Numbered from the stretch's first letter, positions 53,568 through 62,286 are shown. The stretch: DNA of 64,000 nt from Sediminibacillus terrae (GCF_009602435.1 NZ_VZDQ01000024.1:248001-312000); one strand, 5' to 3'. The notes: a model not told the origin generated them from the sequence alone. Translations and numbers: made by a program.

Positions 53568-54377
53568 TTACTTCCAATGTTCCGGTATCTTTAGTGCAGG
53601 TGGAAGGATAGTAGCATCATCGCCATTTGCTGCGTTTACCTGCGCCTGGGTAAGAAAAATACTATCCGTGAAATCAGCTCCGCTTACATCTGCATCTCGT
53701 AAATCCGCTCCAATAAAATCGACAGCACGTAAGTCTGCCTTATACAAATCTGCAGCTATCAGCCACTTACCTCTGAGATCAGCACCCTTCAAATCCGTTC
53801 CGCGTAAATCAGCGCCTATAAGGTCATCCTTTTCCGTTAGCTGAAGATCTTTTCCGCTACGTATCCTTTTGCGCACCAATTCACTCGTTTTGACCAGCAA
53901 CTTATTTACTTTTTTTCTATGAATTGAAACCTTCACTTGTAAGAGTTCAGCCGGAGGTAATTCAGTAAGCCGTATCGTCTCTTCCAAGACCTTTTTCAGT
54001 TCACCTGACAGTGACCCCGCTTCCGCGAGATGAACCGCTTCATGCAAATAACGAATGATTTCTTGCAGCTGTTGCATAACCGAAAAAACGCTGAACATTT
54101 CTTCTTTCAACTCGGAATGGTCCCGCCAGCTTCTGCCCCTATATGTAAGCTGGGAGACCTTTTGCCCGGCCCCGAAGCATTCATATACAGTACAGCCACG
54201 GTATCCTTCTTTTCGTAGCATTTCATGAATACGGCAGCGATAATCGTCTTGGAGGTAGGAACAAGGCGTTCCTCCTGCTTTGTTGGCAGCAAAGTCCGAG
54301 GACTTTGCATAAGGCAAGGCAACACAACAAAGTCCAAAGCAACGGGAGCAATCAGCTTGCAATTCATATTCCATCAT
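53568..54377 (-). CDS. Cys-rich N-terminal domain fused to pentapeptide repeats
   Basis: This 269-residue protein has eight cysteines, all in the first 67 residues (10, 13, 17, 18, 39, 48, 62, 67). The spacing CxxCxxxCC...C...C...C...C recalls the YkgJ-type metal or Fe-S cluster domain. A helical middle follows, then about 11-12 pentapeptide repeats (residues about 184-243, with A-D-L-x-x units such as ADLRG) that should form a right-handed beta helix. Pentapeptide proteins include DNA mimics, but no gyrase-protection role can be assigned. GGGAGAG lies upstream of the ATG. The ROK regulator gene ends upstream on the same strand. Confidence 0.8.
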   Translation of the reverse strand: MMEYELQADCSRCFGLCCVALPYAKSSDFAANKAGGTPCSYLQDDYRCRIHEMLRKEGYRGCTVYECFGAGQKVSQLTYRGRSWRDHSELKEEMFSVFSVMQQLQEIIRYLHEAVHLAEAGSLSGELKKVLEETIRLTELPPAELLQVKVSIHRKKVNKLLVKTSELVRKRIRSGKDLQLTEKDDLIGADLRGTDLKGADLRGKWLIAADLYKADLRAVDFIGADLRDADVSGADFTDSIFLTQAQVNAANGDDATILPPALKIPEHWK

Positions 54378-54415
54378 CTAACTTTCTCTCCCATCATCCA
54401 TGGTTTCCCCTTTCT

Positions 54416-55633
54416 TCAACCGGAAATACGGGGCAACGGATCAAACAACTCGGTCAGTACCAGGGCCACCGCCCCTAAAACTGTCGCATTTCCCCTTAAC
54501 GGCGAAATGGTGATCTCTGTCTGTTTCGCTTCAGCTGTCAATGCCCTTGCTTTAATGGTCTCCTTAATAGGCTTTAAAATTATGTCCCCTGCGTTGGAAA
54601 CGCCCCCGCCGATGACGATTTTACTCGGGTTGATGACATGGATCAGATTGGTGAGACCAATGCCGATATAGGTTCCGGTTTCCTCCAGTATTGCCTTGGA
54701 GTCCTTATCTCCCTGGACTGCCGCCTGATAAACAAGTTCGCCGGATACCTGGTCCTCCTTATCGTCCATCAAGGAAGCTAAGCCGGACATTCTTCCTTCG
54801 TCCAGCAGTCTTCTAGCACGTTTTTCGATAGCAGGCCCTGAAGCAACTGTTTGCAGACAACCATTGTTGCCGCATGTACATTTTTCACCGTGAAGATCGA
54901 GCGTCATATGACCTATTTCTCCCGCCAAGTCATATTCACCATGATAGAGCTTTCCATCAATCATCAATCCGGCACCGATACCGCTGCCGATATTCAATGC
55001 CAGCATGCTTTTTACTCCTTCACTATCCCCGAACCATGCCTCTCCCAGCGCCATCGCCCGTGCATCGTTTTCGACCTTCACTTCATAGTCGAAGGCCTTT
55101 TCTAGCTCCTCTTTTATCGCCACATCGCGCAAATCGAGATTCGGTGCAAATTCGGACACTCCATCTTCCACTTTCACTACGCCGTGCATAGCGACTCCTA
55201 TCCCGACAATTTTGCCAACCAAGCCTTTCCGGGCCAATAGAAGGCTTTTTACACCGGTGATCAGGACCTCAATAAATTGTTGACTGGTTATCGTACTGTC
55301 TATTGGAGTAATCTTTTCTTCTTTCAAGTCGCCCGACAAATCCGCCAGAACAAATTTAACGGTTCGAGGTCCTGCATCGATTCCGATGATATAGAATTCT
55401 GTACGGTTGATGACCAGCATCGTCGGTTTGCGGCCACCCTGCGAGGTTCCCTGGGCACTCTCCCGGACGATCCCCTGCTCGATCAGCTCTTTGACAATAC
55501 TGCTGACCGTAGGCGGCGTCAATTTAGTATCTTTGGCTATCTGGGCCCGCGATATGGGCCCGCTCGTCCTTATTTTATTCAGGATGATGGATTTGTTCAA
55601 TGTCTTCATCCACTGAAAGCTTCCACGCTGCAT
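54416..55633 (-). CDS. ROK-family transcriptional repressor (XylR/NagC-like)
   Basis: This 405-residue protein has an N-terminal winged helix (about residues 9-58, with SRAQIAKDTKLTPPTVSSIVKELI) and a sugar-kinase-like ROK domain: DAGPRTVKF, GEIGHMTL and the zinc cluster CTCGNNGCLQT. The usual GCLE is GCLQ here. Such proteins sense free or phosphorylated sugars. A shared 17-of-20 motif upstream of galK suggests the gal operon as target. The ATG at 55633 with AGGTGGG upstream is preferred to the overlapping GTG at 55645. Confidence 0.9.
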   Translation of the reverse strand: MQRGSFQWMKTLNKSIILNKIRTSGPISRAQIAKDTKLTPPTVSSIVKELIEQGIVRESAQGTSQGGRKPTMLVINRTEFYIIGIDAGPRTVKFVLADLSGDLKEEKITPIDSTITSQQFIEVLITGVKSLLLARKGLVGKIVGIGVAMHGVVKVEDGVSEFAPNLDLRDVAIKEELEKAFDYEVKVENDARAMALGEAWFGDSEGVKSMLALNIGSGIGAGLMIDGKLYHGEYDLAGEIGHMTLDLHGEKCTCGNNGCLQTVASGPAIEKRARRLLDEGRMSGLASLMDDKEDQVSGELVYQAAVQGDKDSKAILEETGTYIGIGLTNLIHVINPSKIVIGGGVSNAGDIILKPIKETIKARALTAEAKQTEITISPLRGNATVLGAVALVLTELFDPLPRISG

Positions 55634-55680
55634 CGCTTTTCCCACCTGTTGTTATTTTTGTACCTAGATTATACCACAGC

Positions 55681-55700
55681 TTAATTAAGTTAATTTATTA
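55681..55700. promoter_or_regulatory. Candidate ROK operator (autoregulation)
   Basis: TTAATTAAGTTAATTTATTA, 48 nt upstream of the ROK gene, matches the sequence before galK at 17 of 20 positions. Confidence 0.5.
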
Positions 55701-55740
55701 TTTAAAAATCCTCTCATAGAAAAAAGAAAGTCAAAAAGTG

Positions 55741-55867
55741 GCCGGGGGAAAGCGAAGTACCTTGCCGGAGTGAAGCGTTGCTCTTTTTATAAATTTTATA
55801 AACCAAAAACCCAACGAACTAGAATCGTCAGGTTTTTGGTTTGTTCACGATACATTTGTCCCAACCT
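55741..55867. repeat. Composite dispersed repeat, copy 7
   Basis: AAGCGAAGTACCTTGCCGGA (about 55750) is the reverse complement of the second segment seen at 24445. It is followed by a diverged hairpin core (AACCAAAAACCCAACGA...TCGTCAGGTTTTTGGTT, 55801-55841) and the outer arm CACGATACATTTGTCCC. Confidence 0.7.
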
Positions 55868-55911
55868 CTTTATCTGCCAACTGTTCTTTTACGATGTTTC
55901 GGATGGATTCT

Positions 55912-56895
55912 TTAGTAAGCGCCGCGAATGTGGTCATGGACATCGTGTTGGTAGAACTTTTGCAATTTATCCATTTCCTCGGCGCTGAAGCTTGGCACCT
56001 CTAATGACTTCAAGTTATCTTCCACCTGCTTGACTGTTTTGAAGCCCGGAATTGCACAGGTGATTTCCTCATGGTCCAAAATCCAGCGAAGCGCCGCTTT
56101 CGACATGCTGTCCCTGTCGTTGGCGATCCATTTAAGCTGTTCACTTAATTGGACACCCTTGTTGAATTCGAGACCTGCGAACGTTTCTCCCACATTGAAT
56201 GCTTCCCCGTTTTGATTGAAATTGCGGTGATCATCTGCCTGGAAGCTGTGGTTCTCGCTAAACTTCCCTGTCAACAGACCACTTGCAAGAGGCACGCGTG
56301 CCAGGACCCCAACTCCTTTTTGGTAAGCCTGTGGAATCAATTCTTCCAAAGGCTTTTGCCGGAAAATATTGAAAATAATTTGCAAGGCCGAAACATCCGT
56401 GTTTTCCAAACAATACAATCCTTCTTCCACGGTTTCAACGCTGACTCCATAATGGCGGATTTTCCCTTCGGCTTTCAATTTATCCAGCACCTCGAAGACC
56501 CTGCCGTCTTTCAAAATGGCGAGTGGCGGGCAATGAATCTGGTACAAATCAATTGTATCCCTGTTCAACCGTTTCAAGCTGTTCTCACAGTACTCCCTTA
56601 CTCGCCGTTCCGAGTACGTTTCAGGATCTTCGATATCGCCGGCCCGGCAAAATTTTGTCGCAATATGGATGTCATCTTCTTTTCCTTTTGTCGCCTTGGC
56701 CAGCAGCTCCTCACTGTGTCCATCGCCATAAACATCTGCTGTATCGAAAAAATTAACTCCGGCGTCCATGGCATGCTGGAGGGCCTTCAATGATTCTTCA
56801 TCATTGGTATTTCCCCAGGAACCGCCGATTGCCCAAGTACCAAAGCTCAATTCGCTTACCTTTAGATCCGTATTGCCTAATTGACGGTAATTCAT
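55912..56895 (-). CDS. Aldo/keto reductase
   Basis: This 327-residue TIM barrel uses NADPH to reduce carbonyls. The catalytic Asp and Tyr lie in FFDTADVYGDGHSEELL, the Lys in IHIATKFC and the His in YQIHCPP; the C-terminal part has AIPGFKTVKQVEDN for cofactor binding. It resembles the YhdN/YqkF-like bacterial group. GGAGGGAG favours the ATG at 56895 over an in-frame start at 56913. The substrate is unknown; it lies next to the ROK regulator, with a repeat between. Confidence 0.92.
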   Translation of the reverse strand: MNYRQLGNTDLKVSELSFGTWAIGGSWGNTNDEESLKALQHAMDAGVNFFDTADVYGDGHSEELLAKATKGKEDDIHIATKFCRAGDIEDPETYSERRVREYCENSLKRLNRDTIDLYQIHCPPLAILKDGRVFEVLDKLKAEGKIRHYGVSVETVEEGLYCLENTDVSALQIIFNIFRQKPLEELIPQAYQKGVGVLARVPLASGLLTGKFSENHSFQADDHRNFNQNGEAFNVGETFAGLEFNKGVQLSEQLKWIANDRDSMSKAALRWILDHEEITCAIPGFKTVKQVEDNLKSLEVPSFSAEEMDKLQKFYQHDVHDHIRGAY

Positions 56896-57116
56896 CTGAC
56901 CTGCTCCCTCCAAAAGTCCTTAAAATTTTGAAATACAAATCAATTATGGCATGCCCGCATAACCACTACAAATGTAACGCTTTCATGAGAAGCGAAGCGC
57001 CTTGCCCCCAAGAATAGATAATTCCATCCAAGGACTAGATTGTTTAATTAATAGATAATAGTCTCAAAATCTTTCCCATCAACAAATGAACCGAAATATC
57101 CACCTGCAAATTCAAC

Positions 57117-57299
57117 TTATTGTTCATCCTTCCCCCACTTATAGGGAGTCTTCGACCATTCATGAAACAGAATAAACAAATACATGATAAAACACACCAT
57201 TATGTTATCCAGCCATTCAATCTCTTTATTGAAAATCAATTGCCAAACAGTTGATACAACAAAGTATGTTGAAGGAAAGCTCATGCTTTTCTTAAGCAC
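57117..57299 (-). CDS. Small hydrophobic protein, unknown function
   Basis: This 60-residue frame starts at a GTG with GAGGTG 5 nt upstream. It has two hydrophobic stretches (YFVVSTVWQLIF; NIMVCFIMYLFILFHEW) and a polar tail (YKWGKDEQ), a plan seen in small two-helix membrane proteins of Bacillaceae. I do not recognise a family. It has no close partner. Confidence 0.45.
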   Translation of the reverse strand: MLKKSMSFPSTYFVVSTVWQLIFNKEIEWLDNIMVCFIMYLFILFHEWSKTPYKWGKDEQ

Positions 57300-57417
57300 T
57301 CTGTCACCTCATTTCATGCAATTCCCTTTCAAGTATTCAACGAATCTTCCAATCAAGCACATGTTGATCCTTGAAATATTTTAACAAACATTCAGATATC
57401 GACGAAAAAAGCAAGGC

Positions 57418-57516
57418 AGGGATGAAAGCAGGACCACCAAAGCAGAAATCGAGCGAATTCTAAATACTAATCAATTTCGTTCGGTTTTTATTTTGATCAC
57501 GATGCTTTTGTCCCCG
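57418..57516. repeat. Dispersed hairpin repeat, copy 8
   Basis: The outer arms AAAGCAGGACCACCAAAGC and TTTTGATCACGATGCTTTTG enclose GAAATCGAGCGAATT...AATTTCGTTCGGTTTTT. It lies 48 nt past the HAD phosphatase stop and probably acts as its terminator. Confidence 0.75.
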
Positions 57517-57563
57517 CTCGTTTTTCGAATGGTGAAGGGAAAGATTAGCCTGGTCCCTATTGC

Positions 57564-58418
57564 TCACTCTGCGAACTTTTCAAATAAAAACTTGTATAAC
57601 CCGTCTTCTTTGTGGCTGTATGTCGTAATTTCGTCTACTTGCTGCTTTACTATATCCGCCGCGTTCTTCATCGCTACCGCATACCCGGCTATTTTCATCA
57701 ATGGCAAATCATTCTCACTGTCGCCGATCATCATGATTTCGTCATTGGTCAAAGAATAATGCTCCAACAAATATTGAACACCTGTCGCTTTTGAAACGTT
57801 TTTCTCCATCACTTCTACATTGTGGTCAGAGGAAGCGAAAGCACTAAAGTCATGCTTTTGCTTTAGCTCGTCCAAAGTCTGTTTCCAGATAGTCATCCGC
57901 TTCTTGTCTCTGCTGAAGAAATAAATCTTGGCAGCATCGGCCACCGGCAGATTGTCTGTCCATTCAATGTCTTCCTTGATTGCCGCTTTTCGGGATAGCC
58001 ATTCATCCTCTTTCACTGAAGCCGGCATCGGCTCTGCAATCTCTGCAGTAAAATAACCTTTATCCTTCATCAAAGCAGATCCGCTTCCCTCTATCGGATG
58101 CACTTCGTAATACATTTTTTCCTCCCGGGCCTTCGACACTAATTCCTTGACCAAATTGTCATCCAAGGAATGTTTTACGATTTGCTTTCCGTTTATGTAG
58201 ACCACCATACCATTGGCACAAACAATTCCATCCACCTCCAAATCAGCGGGAAGGGGGTCCTTCACTTCCTTTAGAGTCCTGCCGGTGGCAATGAATACCA
58301 GTCTGCGATTTCGCCGGATTGTTTTGATGATATCTGCCAATGTGTCGCTCACTTGGTTTGTTTGATCGAGCATGGTTCCATCCATATCTAGAATTACCGC
58401 TTTCGCCTGAAATGTCAT
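57564..58418 (-). CDS. HAD-superfamily Cof-type phosphatase
   Basis: This 284-residue protein has HAD motif I (ILDMDGTML, nucleophile Asp11 and general acid Asp13), motif II (FIATGRT), Lys in motif III, and motif IV (MIGDSENDLPLM). It has the C2B cap domain of Cof/YwtE-like sugar- or nucleotide-phosphate phosphatases. ACGGAGG lies upstream of the ATG. Its substrate cannot be read from sequence. Confidence 0.9.
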   Translation of the reverse strand: MTFQAKAVILDMDGTMLDQTNQVSDTLADIIKTIRRNRRLVFIATGRTLKEVKDPLPADLEVDGIVCANGMVVYINGKQIVKHSLDDNLVKELVSKAREEKMYYEVHPIEGSGSALMKDKGYFTAEIAEPMPASVKEDEWLSRKAAIKEDIEWTDNLPVADAAKIYFFSRDKKRMTIWKQTLDELKQKHDFSAFASSDHNVEVMEKNVSKATGVQYLLEHYSLTNDEIMMIGDSENDLPLMKIAGYAVAMKNAADIVKQQVDEITTYSHKEDGLYKFLFEKFAE

Positions 58419-58585
58419 CTGTTTACCTCCGTTGTATAACTTAGTCCTTTTCCAGAATACCGTTTTTTGTTACATTAGCAAGTCAAATGGTGTAAAGTCC
58501 TAATCAAGAAGGGAATGATAGCCGAAATTTACACACTTATTTGTTTATGATTCACTATTAATAAGGATAAGGAAAGGTTGATTGA

Positions 58586-58846
58586 ATGAAAAGGTACTCT
58601 TGGATAAGTTTCGTTTCCTTAGCTTTTGGCTTATTGGCATGTGTTTTCATTTATACATACAGAAGTCCAAAAATAATGCAATATGGCATCCTGATAAATG
58701 CTTCCATCGGGATCATATTTTCGTTCACCGCCTTTTTTAGTAAATCCGAGAAAAAAATCATTGCCATTTTCGCATTACTGCTCTGCCTGACTGCTATATT
58801 ATTCTTTATAACCGTCATTACTGTCGCTGGTATGGGACAAACTTGA
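58586..58846 (+). CDS. Small three-helix membrane protein
   Basis: This 86-residue protein has three hydrophobic helices (about residues 5-24, 32-52 and 57-82), a basic N terminus and a KSEKK turn. AAGGAAAGG lies upstream of the ATG. I recognise no named family; small proteins with this plan are common in Bacillaceae. It is a single gene. Confidence 0.65.
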   Translation: MKRYSWISFVSLAFGLLACVFIYTYRSPKIMQYGILINASIGIIFSFTAFFSKSEKKIIAIFALLLCLTAILFFITVITVAGMGQT

Positions 58847-59020
58847 ACGGAGGTAGTACTTTTTTATATCATGGAATGAATGAACATTGAGCCGTGAAAG
58901 AGCTGAACATACATACAGACTACAAATCCCTTTTTGAACCGGAGTTTATTTGCAGAAGGATATGCTGGCTTGTATTTTCACATAGGCGTTTCAAATGAAT
59001 GAACTTATAGGAGTGAGTAA

Positions 59021-59767
59021 ATGCCAGATTTAACAGATTACGTCGTTCTCATAACAGGGGCCAATCGGGGCCAGGGAAAAGCCATCGCCCATCACCTTGC
59101 CGGACTGGGAGCCAAGGTGGGGATTGGTGCCCGCAACTATGCAGAGGCAGAAAAAGTCGCTGATTCAATCGGAGAGGACCGTGCAATTCCAGTTCCATTA
59201 GATGTTACACAAGAGTCTGATTGGAAAGCGGCAGTCGATAAGGTAGTCAATAAATTCAACAGGATTGACGTGTTAGTAAATAATGCAGGCGTCCTGAAAA
59301 GGAAACCTTTTACAGAAACAACATTGGAGGATTACCAACAGCTGATTCATGTTAATCAACTTGGCGTGTTCATGGGAATGCAGGCAGTCATCCCACAGAT
59401 GGAAAAACAGCAAAGCGGTTCAATTGTAAACAATGTATCGATATCTGCTTTTGCTCCGATTAGTAAATCTTCTGCATATGCCGCCACGAAAGCATCGGTG
59501 GTGGCAATGTCCAAGGCTGCCGCCATCGAACTGGGACCAAAGGGGATTCGGGTGAATATGATTCATCCCGGTGGAATTGAAACAGATATGGTCAAGCAAG
59601 GCGCGGATGTTCCTGCTTATTACGACTCGGTTCCTCTCGGACGAATTGGAAAGCCGGTTGAGATCGCCCAAGCGGTGGCGTTTCTCGCCTCTAGCGAAAG
59701 CTCTTACTGCACGGGTACAGAAATGGTGGTCGATGGGGGAATGACGCTAGGAACTGCGGATGATTGA
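59021..59767 (+). CDS. Short-chain dehydrogenase/reductase
   Basis: This 248-residue classical SDR has the NAD(P)-binding TGANRGQGKAIA motif, NNAG, the catalytic Ser (NNVSISA), Tyr-x3-Lys (YAATKAS) and a C terminus ending in CTGTEMVVDGGMT. It is similar in plan to glucose 1-dehydrogenase and 20-beta-hydroxysteroid dehydrogenase-type enzymes, but the substrate is unknown. TAGGAGTG lies upstream of the ATG. Confidence 0.92.
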   Translation: MPDLTDYVVLITGANRGQGKAIAHHLAGLGAKVGIGARNYAEAEKVADSIGEDRAIPVPLDVTQESDWKAAVDKVVNKFNRIDVLVNNAGVLKRKPFTETTLEDYQQLIHVNQLGVFMGMQAVIPQMEKQQSGSIVNNVSISAFAPISKSSAYAATKASVVAMSKAAAIELGPKGIRVNMIHPGGIETDMVKQGADVPAYYDSVPLGRIGKPVEIAQAVAFLASSESSYCTGTEMVVDGGMTLGTADD

Positions 59768-60112
59768 ATAAACCAGGGTTTCAAGACACACACAAATGCT
59801 TCGCCAGCGTTCGAATGCCCTTCCATACCGGAATGGCATCGATTTGCAGTCATTAATTCACTTTCAGGGTAAAATCAAATTAGAAATAATGGTGGAAACT
59901 GGAGAAAATGAAAGGATATGAATAGTAGACCGCTTTCAGGTTTTGTAAAGTTTAAACTGTACAAACAATTCAAATAAAATCATTAAATTTGGCGTTTGAG
60001 CATGCTCCCCCAAAAAAGATATAGTATGTACAGACGTTAAATGAGGAATAGTAATGCTACATAAAAAACGAAACAGGTAGCATTAGGCAAAATTAAAGGA
60101 GTGTTTGACAGT
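59768..60112. other. Intergenic region with the opuAC promoter
   Basis: A hairpin (ATGCC-TTCC / GGAA-GGCAT, about 59814-59837) lies after the SDR gene. TTGAGC (59996-60001) and TATAGT (60020-60025), spaced 18 nt, form a plausible promoter for opuAC. No gene is present. Confidence 0.5.
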
Positions 60113-61036
60113 ATGTTTCATTTTAAGTGGAAAAAAATAGGAGCTATCACCGGTCTATCCTTGGCTCTTATCGCCGCTGGATGCGGACAACAGGAAGATA
60201 ATAGCGGCGGCGGAGACGATCAATCGGATAGTTCTGCAAATATCAGTGAAGAGGTAGACCATACCATCACTGGAATTGAGCCAGGTGCCGGCATTGCACA
60301 AGCAACGGATAACGCTGTAGAGGAGTATGAAAACCTCGCTGGCTGGGAACACGAAAAATCCTCCACAGCTGCCATGTTGACAGCATTAGGAGATGCAATA
60401 GACAAGGAAGAACCAATCGTCGTTACTGGATGGTCTCCTCACTATATGTTTGCCAAATGGGACCTGAAGTACCTAGAGGATCCTAACGGTGTTTATGGCG
60501 ATGTAGAAAAGATCATCACTATAGCAAGACAAGGTTTAAAAGAAGATATGCCGGAAGCTTACACGATTTTGGACAACTTCCACTGGGAGCCGGAGGACAT
60601 GGAATCGGTTATGCTTGATGCCCAGGAAATGGAATTTGAAGAAGCTGCCCAAAAGTGGGTAGATGACAACCAAGACGTGGTGGATGAATGGACGGAAGGA
60701 GTCGAGCCTGTCGATGGAAAGTCGATCGAATTGGTTCTTACCCCTTGGGATACCGAGCGCTCTTCAGCCAATGTGGCGAAAATTGTATTAGAACAACAAG
60801 GATATGATGTTACCCTTACACCGGTCGATCCGTCTGTTGTCTTTGAGGCAATCGCTGCAGGTGATGCAGATGCTTCCCTTGCCCCATGGATGCCGGCAAC
60901 GCATGGCGCTTTCTATGAAAAGCATGAAGGTGAATTTGAAGATTTAGGAGAAAACTTGACAGGTGCCAAAATTGGCCTCGTTGTTCCATCGTATATGGAC
61001 ATCGATTCGATTGAAGACCTTGAACCTGCACAGTAA
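60113..61036 (+). CDS. opuAC: Glycine betaine-binding lipoprotein, OpuAC-like
   Basis: This 307-residue protein has a lipobox (LIAAGC), a Gly/Asp/Ser linker, then the two OpuAC lobes in the order of Bacillus subtilis OpuAC: TITGIEPGAGIAQATDNAV and VVTGWSPHYMFAKWDLKYL first, then SIELVLTPWDTERSSANVAK and ADASLAPWMPATH. The Trp residues in GWSPH, TPWD and APWMP are in position for the betaine cage. GTG at 60101 overlaps AAAGGAG, so the ATG at 60113 is chosen. No OpuAA or OpuAB gene adjoins it, so this is an orphan binding protein or a separately placed subunit. It serves osmoprotection. Confidence 0.9.
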   Translation: MFHFKWKKIGAITGLSLALIAAGCGQQEDNSGGGDDQSDSSANISEEVDHTITGIEPGAGIAQATDNAVEEYENLAGWEHEKSSTAAMLTALGDAIDKEEPIVVTGWSPHYMFAKWDLKYLEDPNGVYGDVEKIITIARQGLKEDMPEAYTILDNFHWEPEDMESVMLDAQEMEFEEAAQKWVDDNQDVVDEWTEGVEPVDGKSIELVLTPWDTERSSANVAKIVLEQQGYDVTLTPVDPSVVFEAIAAGDADASLAPWMPATHGAFYEKHEGEFEDLGENLTGAKIGLVVPSYMDIDSIEDLEPAQ

Positions 61037-61045
61037 AATGGAACA

Positions 61046-61077
61046 AATGCTTCCCTTTCGTTAGGGAAGCATTTTTT
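61046..61077 (+). terminator. Intrinsic terminator after opuAC
   Basis: AATGCTTCCCT pairs with AGGGAAGCATT around a 6-nt loop, followed by a T run, 10 nt past the opuAC stop. Confidence 0.88.
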
Positions 61078-61233
61078 CTCGATAAAACTCGGTATTACTA
61101 GAAGGATGTATTGCCCGATTTTCAATTACGAACCATACGCCGCTTTTTCTGGCGGAAGATTTACAGGTGTTTAAATTCTTCATTAGTTTCTGCAAAGTTA
61201 ACCGACATAAAAAAAGTGAACGTTCGTTTCCAT

Positions 61234-61266
61234 AAAGACAGCAGGAGGTAGCCCCCTGCTGTCTTT
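61234..61266 (-). terminator. Intrinsic terminator after the dioxygenase gene
   Basis: AAAGACAGCAGG pairs with CCTGCTGTCTTT around a 9-nt loop; it touches the stop codon of the dioxygenase gene. Confidence 0.75.
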
Positions 61267-62237
61267 TAGCCATTCTGCTTCGTATCCAATGATTCCAGTC
61301 TTGCTTCGATCTCTGCCCGCCTGTCTTCCAAAAACGGGGGCAATGCGACCGTTTCACCAAGATGCTCAATATCCTCATCTGTGGCAAAACCAGGACCGTC
61401 GGTAGCCAATTCGAACAAAACCCCATTCGGCTCCCGGAAATAGAGCGACTTGAAGTAGTAACGATCAACCAGTCCGGAGTTAGGGAATCTTGCCTGTTTG
61501 ATTTTTTCTGCCCATTGGGCAAGTTCTTGCTCATCCGCGACGCGAAAAGCTACATGATGGACACTGCCTCGCCCCGGGCGTTCTTTTGGCAGTCCTTCCT
61601 GTTCCTCGACGTGGATCTCCGCCCCTGTGCCGCCTTCTCCGGTAGCAAACACTTGAATATCACCGCCCCCTTGCGAGGTATAACTGCCCACCTTACGGAA
61701 TCCAAGGATGTTTGTCAGCACTTGAACGGTACGTTCTGCCTGCGGAACTGTCAGCTTGGAAGGTCCAAGGCCGGTAATGCCCTGCTCCTGCGGTACCGGA
61801 CTCTGCTCCCAGGGAGTTCCCCCGGCCACACCTTCATTGGTCTCATCCGATACCAACGCAAGCCGCTGATCTTCCGAATCACGAAAATATAATACTTTTC
61901 TTCCGAATTGCTCGATAATCCCCTCATGTTCAACCTCGTATTCGTTGAAGCGGTCTTCCCAATAAGCTAAAGCCTCGTCATCTTTCACTCGCAAAGAAGT
62001 AAGCGAAATACTGTTATTCCCGGGATACGTATGACCTGCCCGCGGAATTTCAAAAAAAGTAAGATCCGTGCCCGGATTGCCAGCTTCATCAGCATAGAAC
62101 AGATGGTACATGCTGGTGTCATCCTGGTTGACCGACTTTTTGACCAGCCTCATTCCCAAAACCTTTGTATAAAAGTCATAATTGTTTTTCGCATTTGCGG
62201 TTATCGCCGAAACATGATGGAGTCCTTTCAGTTCCAT
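61266..62237 (-). CDS. Ring-cleaving dioxygenase, MhqO-like (VOC superfamily)
   Basis: This 323-residue protein has two vicinal-oxygen-chelate halves: KGLHHVSAITANAK at the N terminus and GSVHHVAFRVADEQE at about residue 215, each with a His metal ligand, and a Glu in PNGVLFELATD. It resembles Bacillus MhqO/MhqA/MhqE extradiol dioxygenases, which remove quinone-type compounds. An MhqR-type box lies 32 nt upstream. Adjacent ATG codons at 62243 and 62237 are possible; the latter has better spacing from AGAGGG. Confidence 0.9.
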   Translation of the reverse strand: MELKGLHHVSAITANAKNNYDFYTKVLGMRLVKKSVNQDDTSMYHLFYADEAGNPGTDLTFFEIPRAGHTYPGNNSISLTSLRVKDDEALAYWEDRFNEYEVEHEGIIEQFGRKVLYFRDSEDQRLALVSDETNEGVAGGTPWEQSPVPQEQGITGLGPSKLTVPQAERTVQVLTNILGFRKVGSYTSQGGGDIQVFATGEGGTGAEIHVEEQEGLPKERPGRGSVHHVAFRVADEQELAQWAEKIKQARFPNSGLVDRYYFKSLYFREPNGVLFELATDGPGFATDEDIEHLGETVALPPFLEDRRAEIEARLESLDTKQNG

Positions 62238-62268
62238 ATGCATCCCTCTTCTACTTTAATTTATATTA

Positions 62269-62286
62269 TATCTCGAATTCAAGATA
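62269..62286. promoter_or_regulatory. MhqR-type operator
   Basis: TATCTCGAATTCAAGATA is a near-perfect inverted repeat that closely matches the MhqR consensus of Bacillus subtilis (tATCTcgAAtTCgAGATa). A TATAAT-like -10 for the leftward dioxygenase gene adjoins it. Confidence 0.75.

Noticed and set aside
53366-53611. 81-codon plus-strand frame
   Set aside because: It lies almost wholly inside dispersed repeat copy B and runs into the convergent pentapeptide gene.
60113-61036. Apparent circular permutation of the betaine-binding domain
   Set aside because: The lobe order (IEPGAG...GWSP first, TPWD...PATH second) is the normal order of Bacillus subtilis OpuAC, so it is neither rearranged nor truncated.
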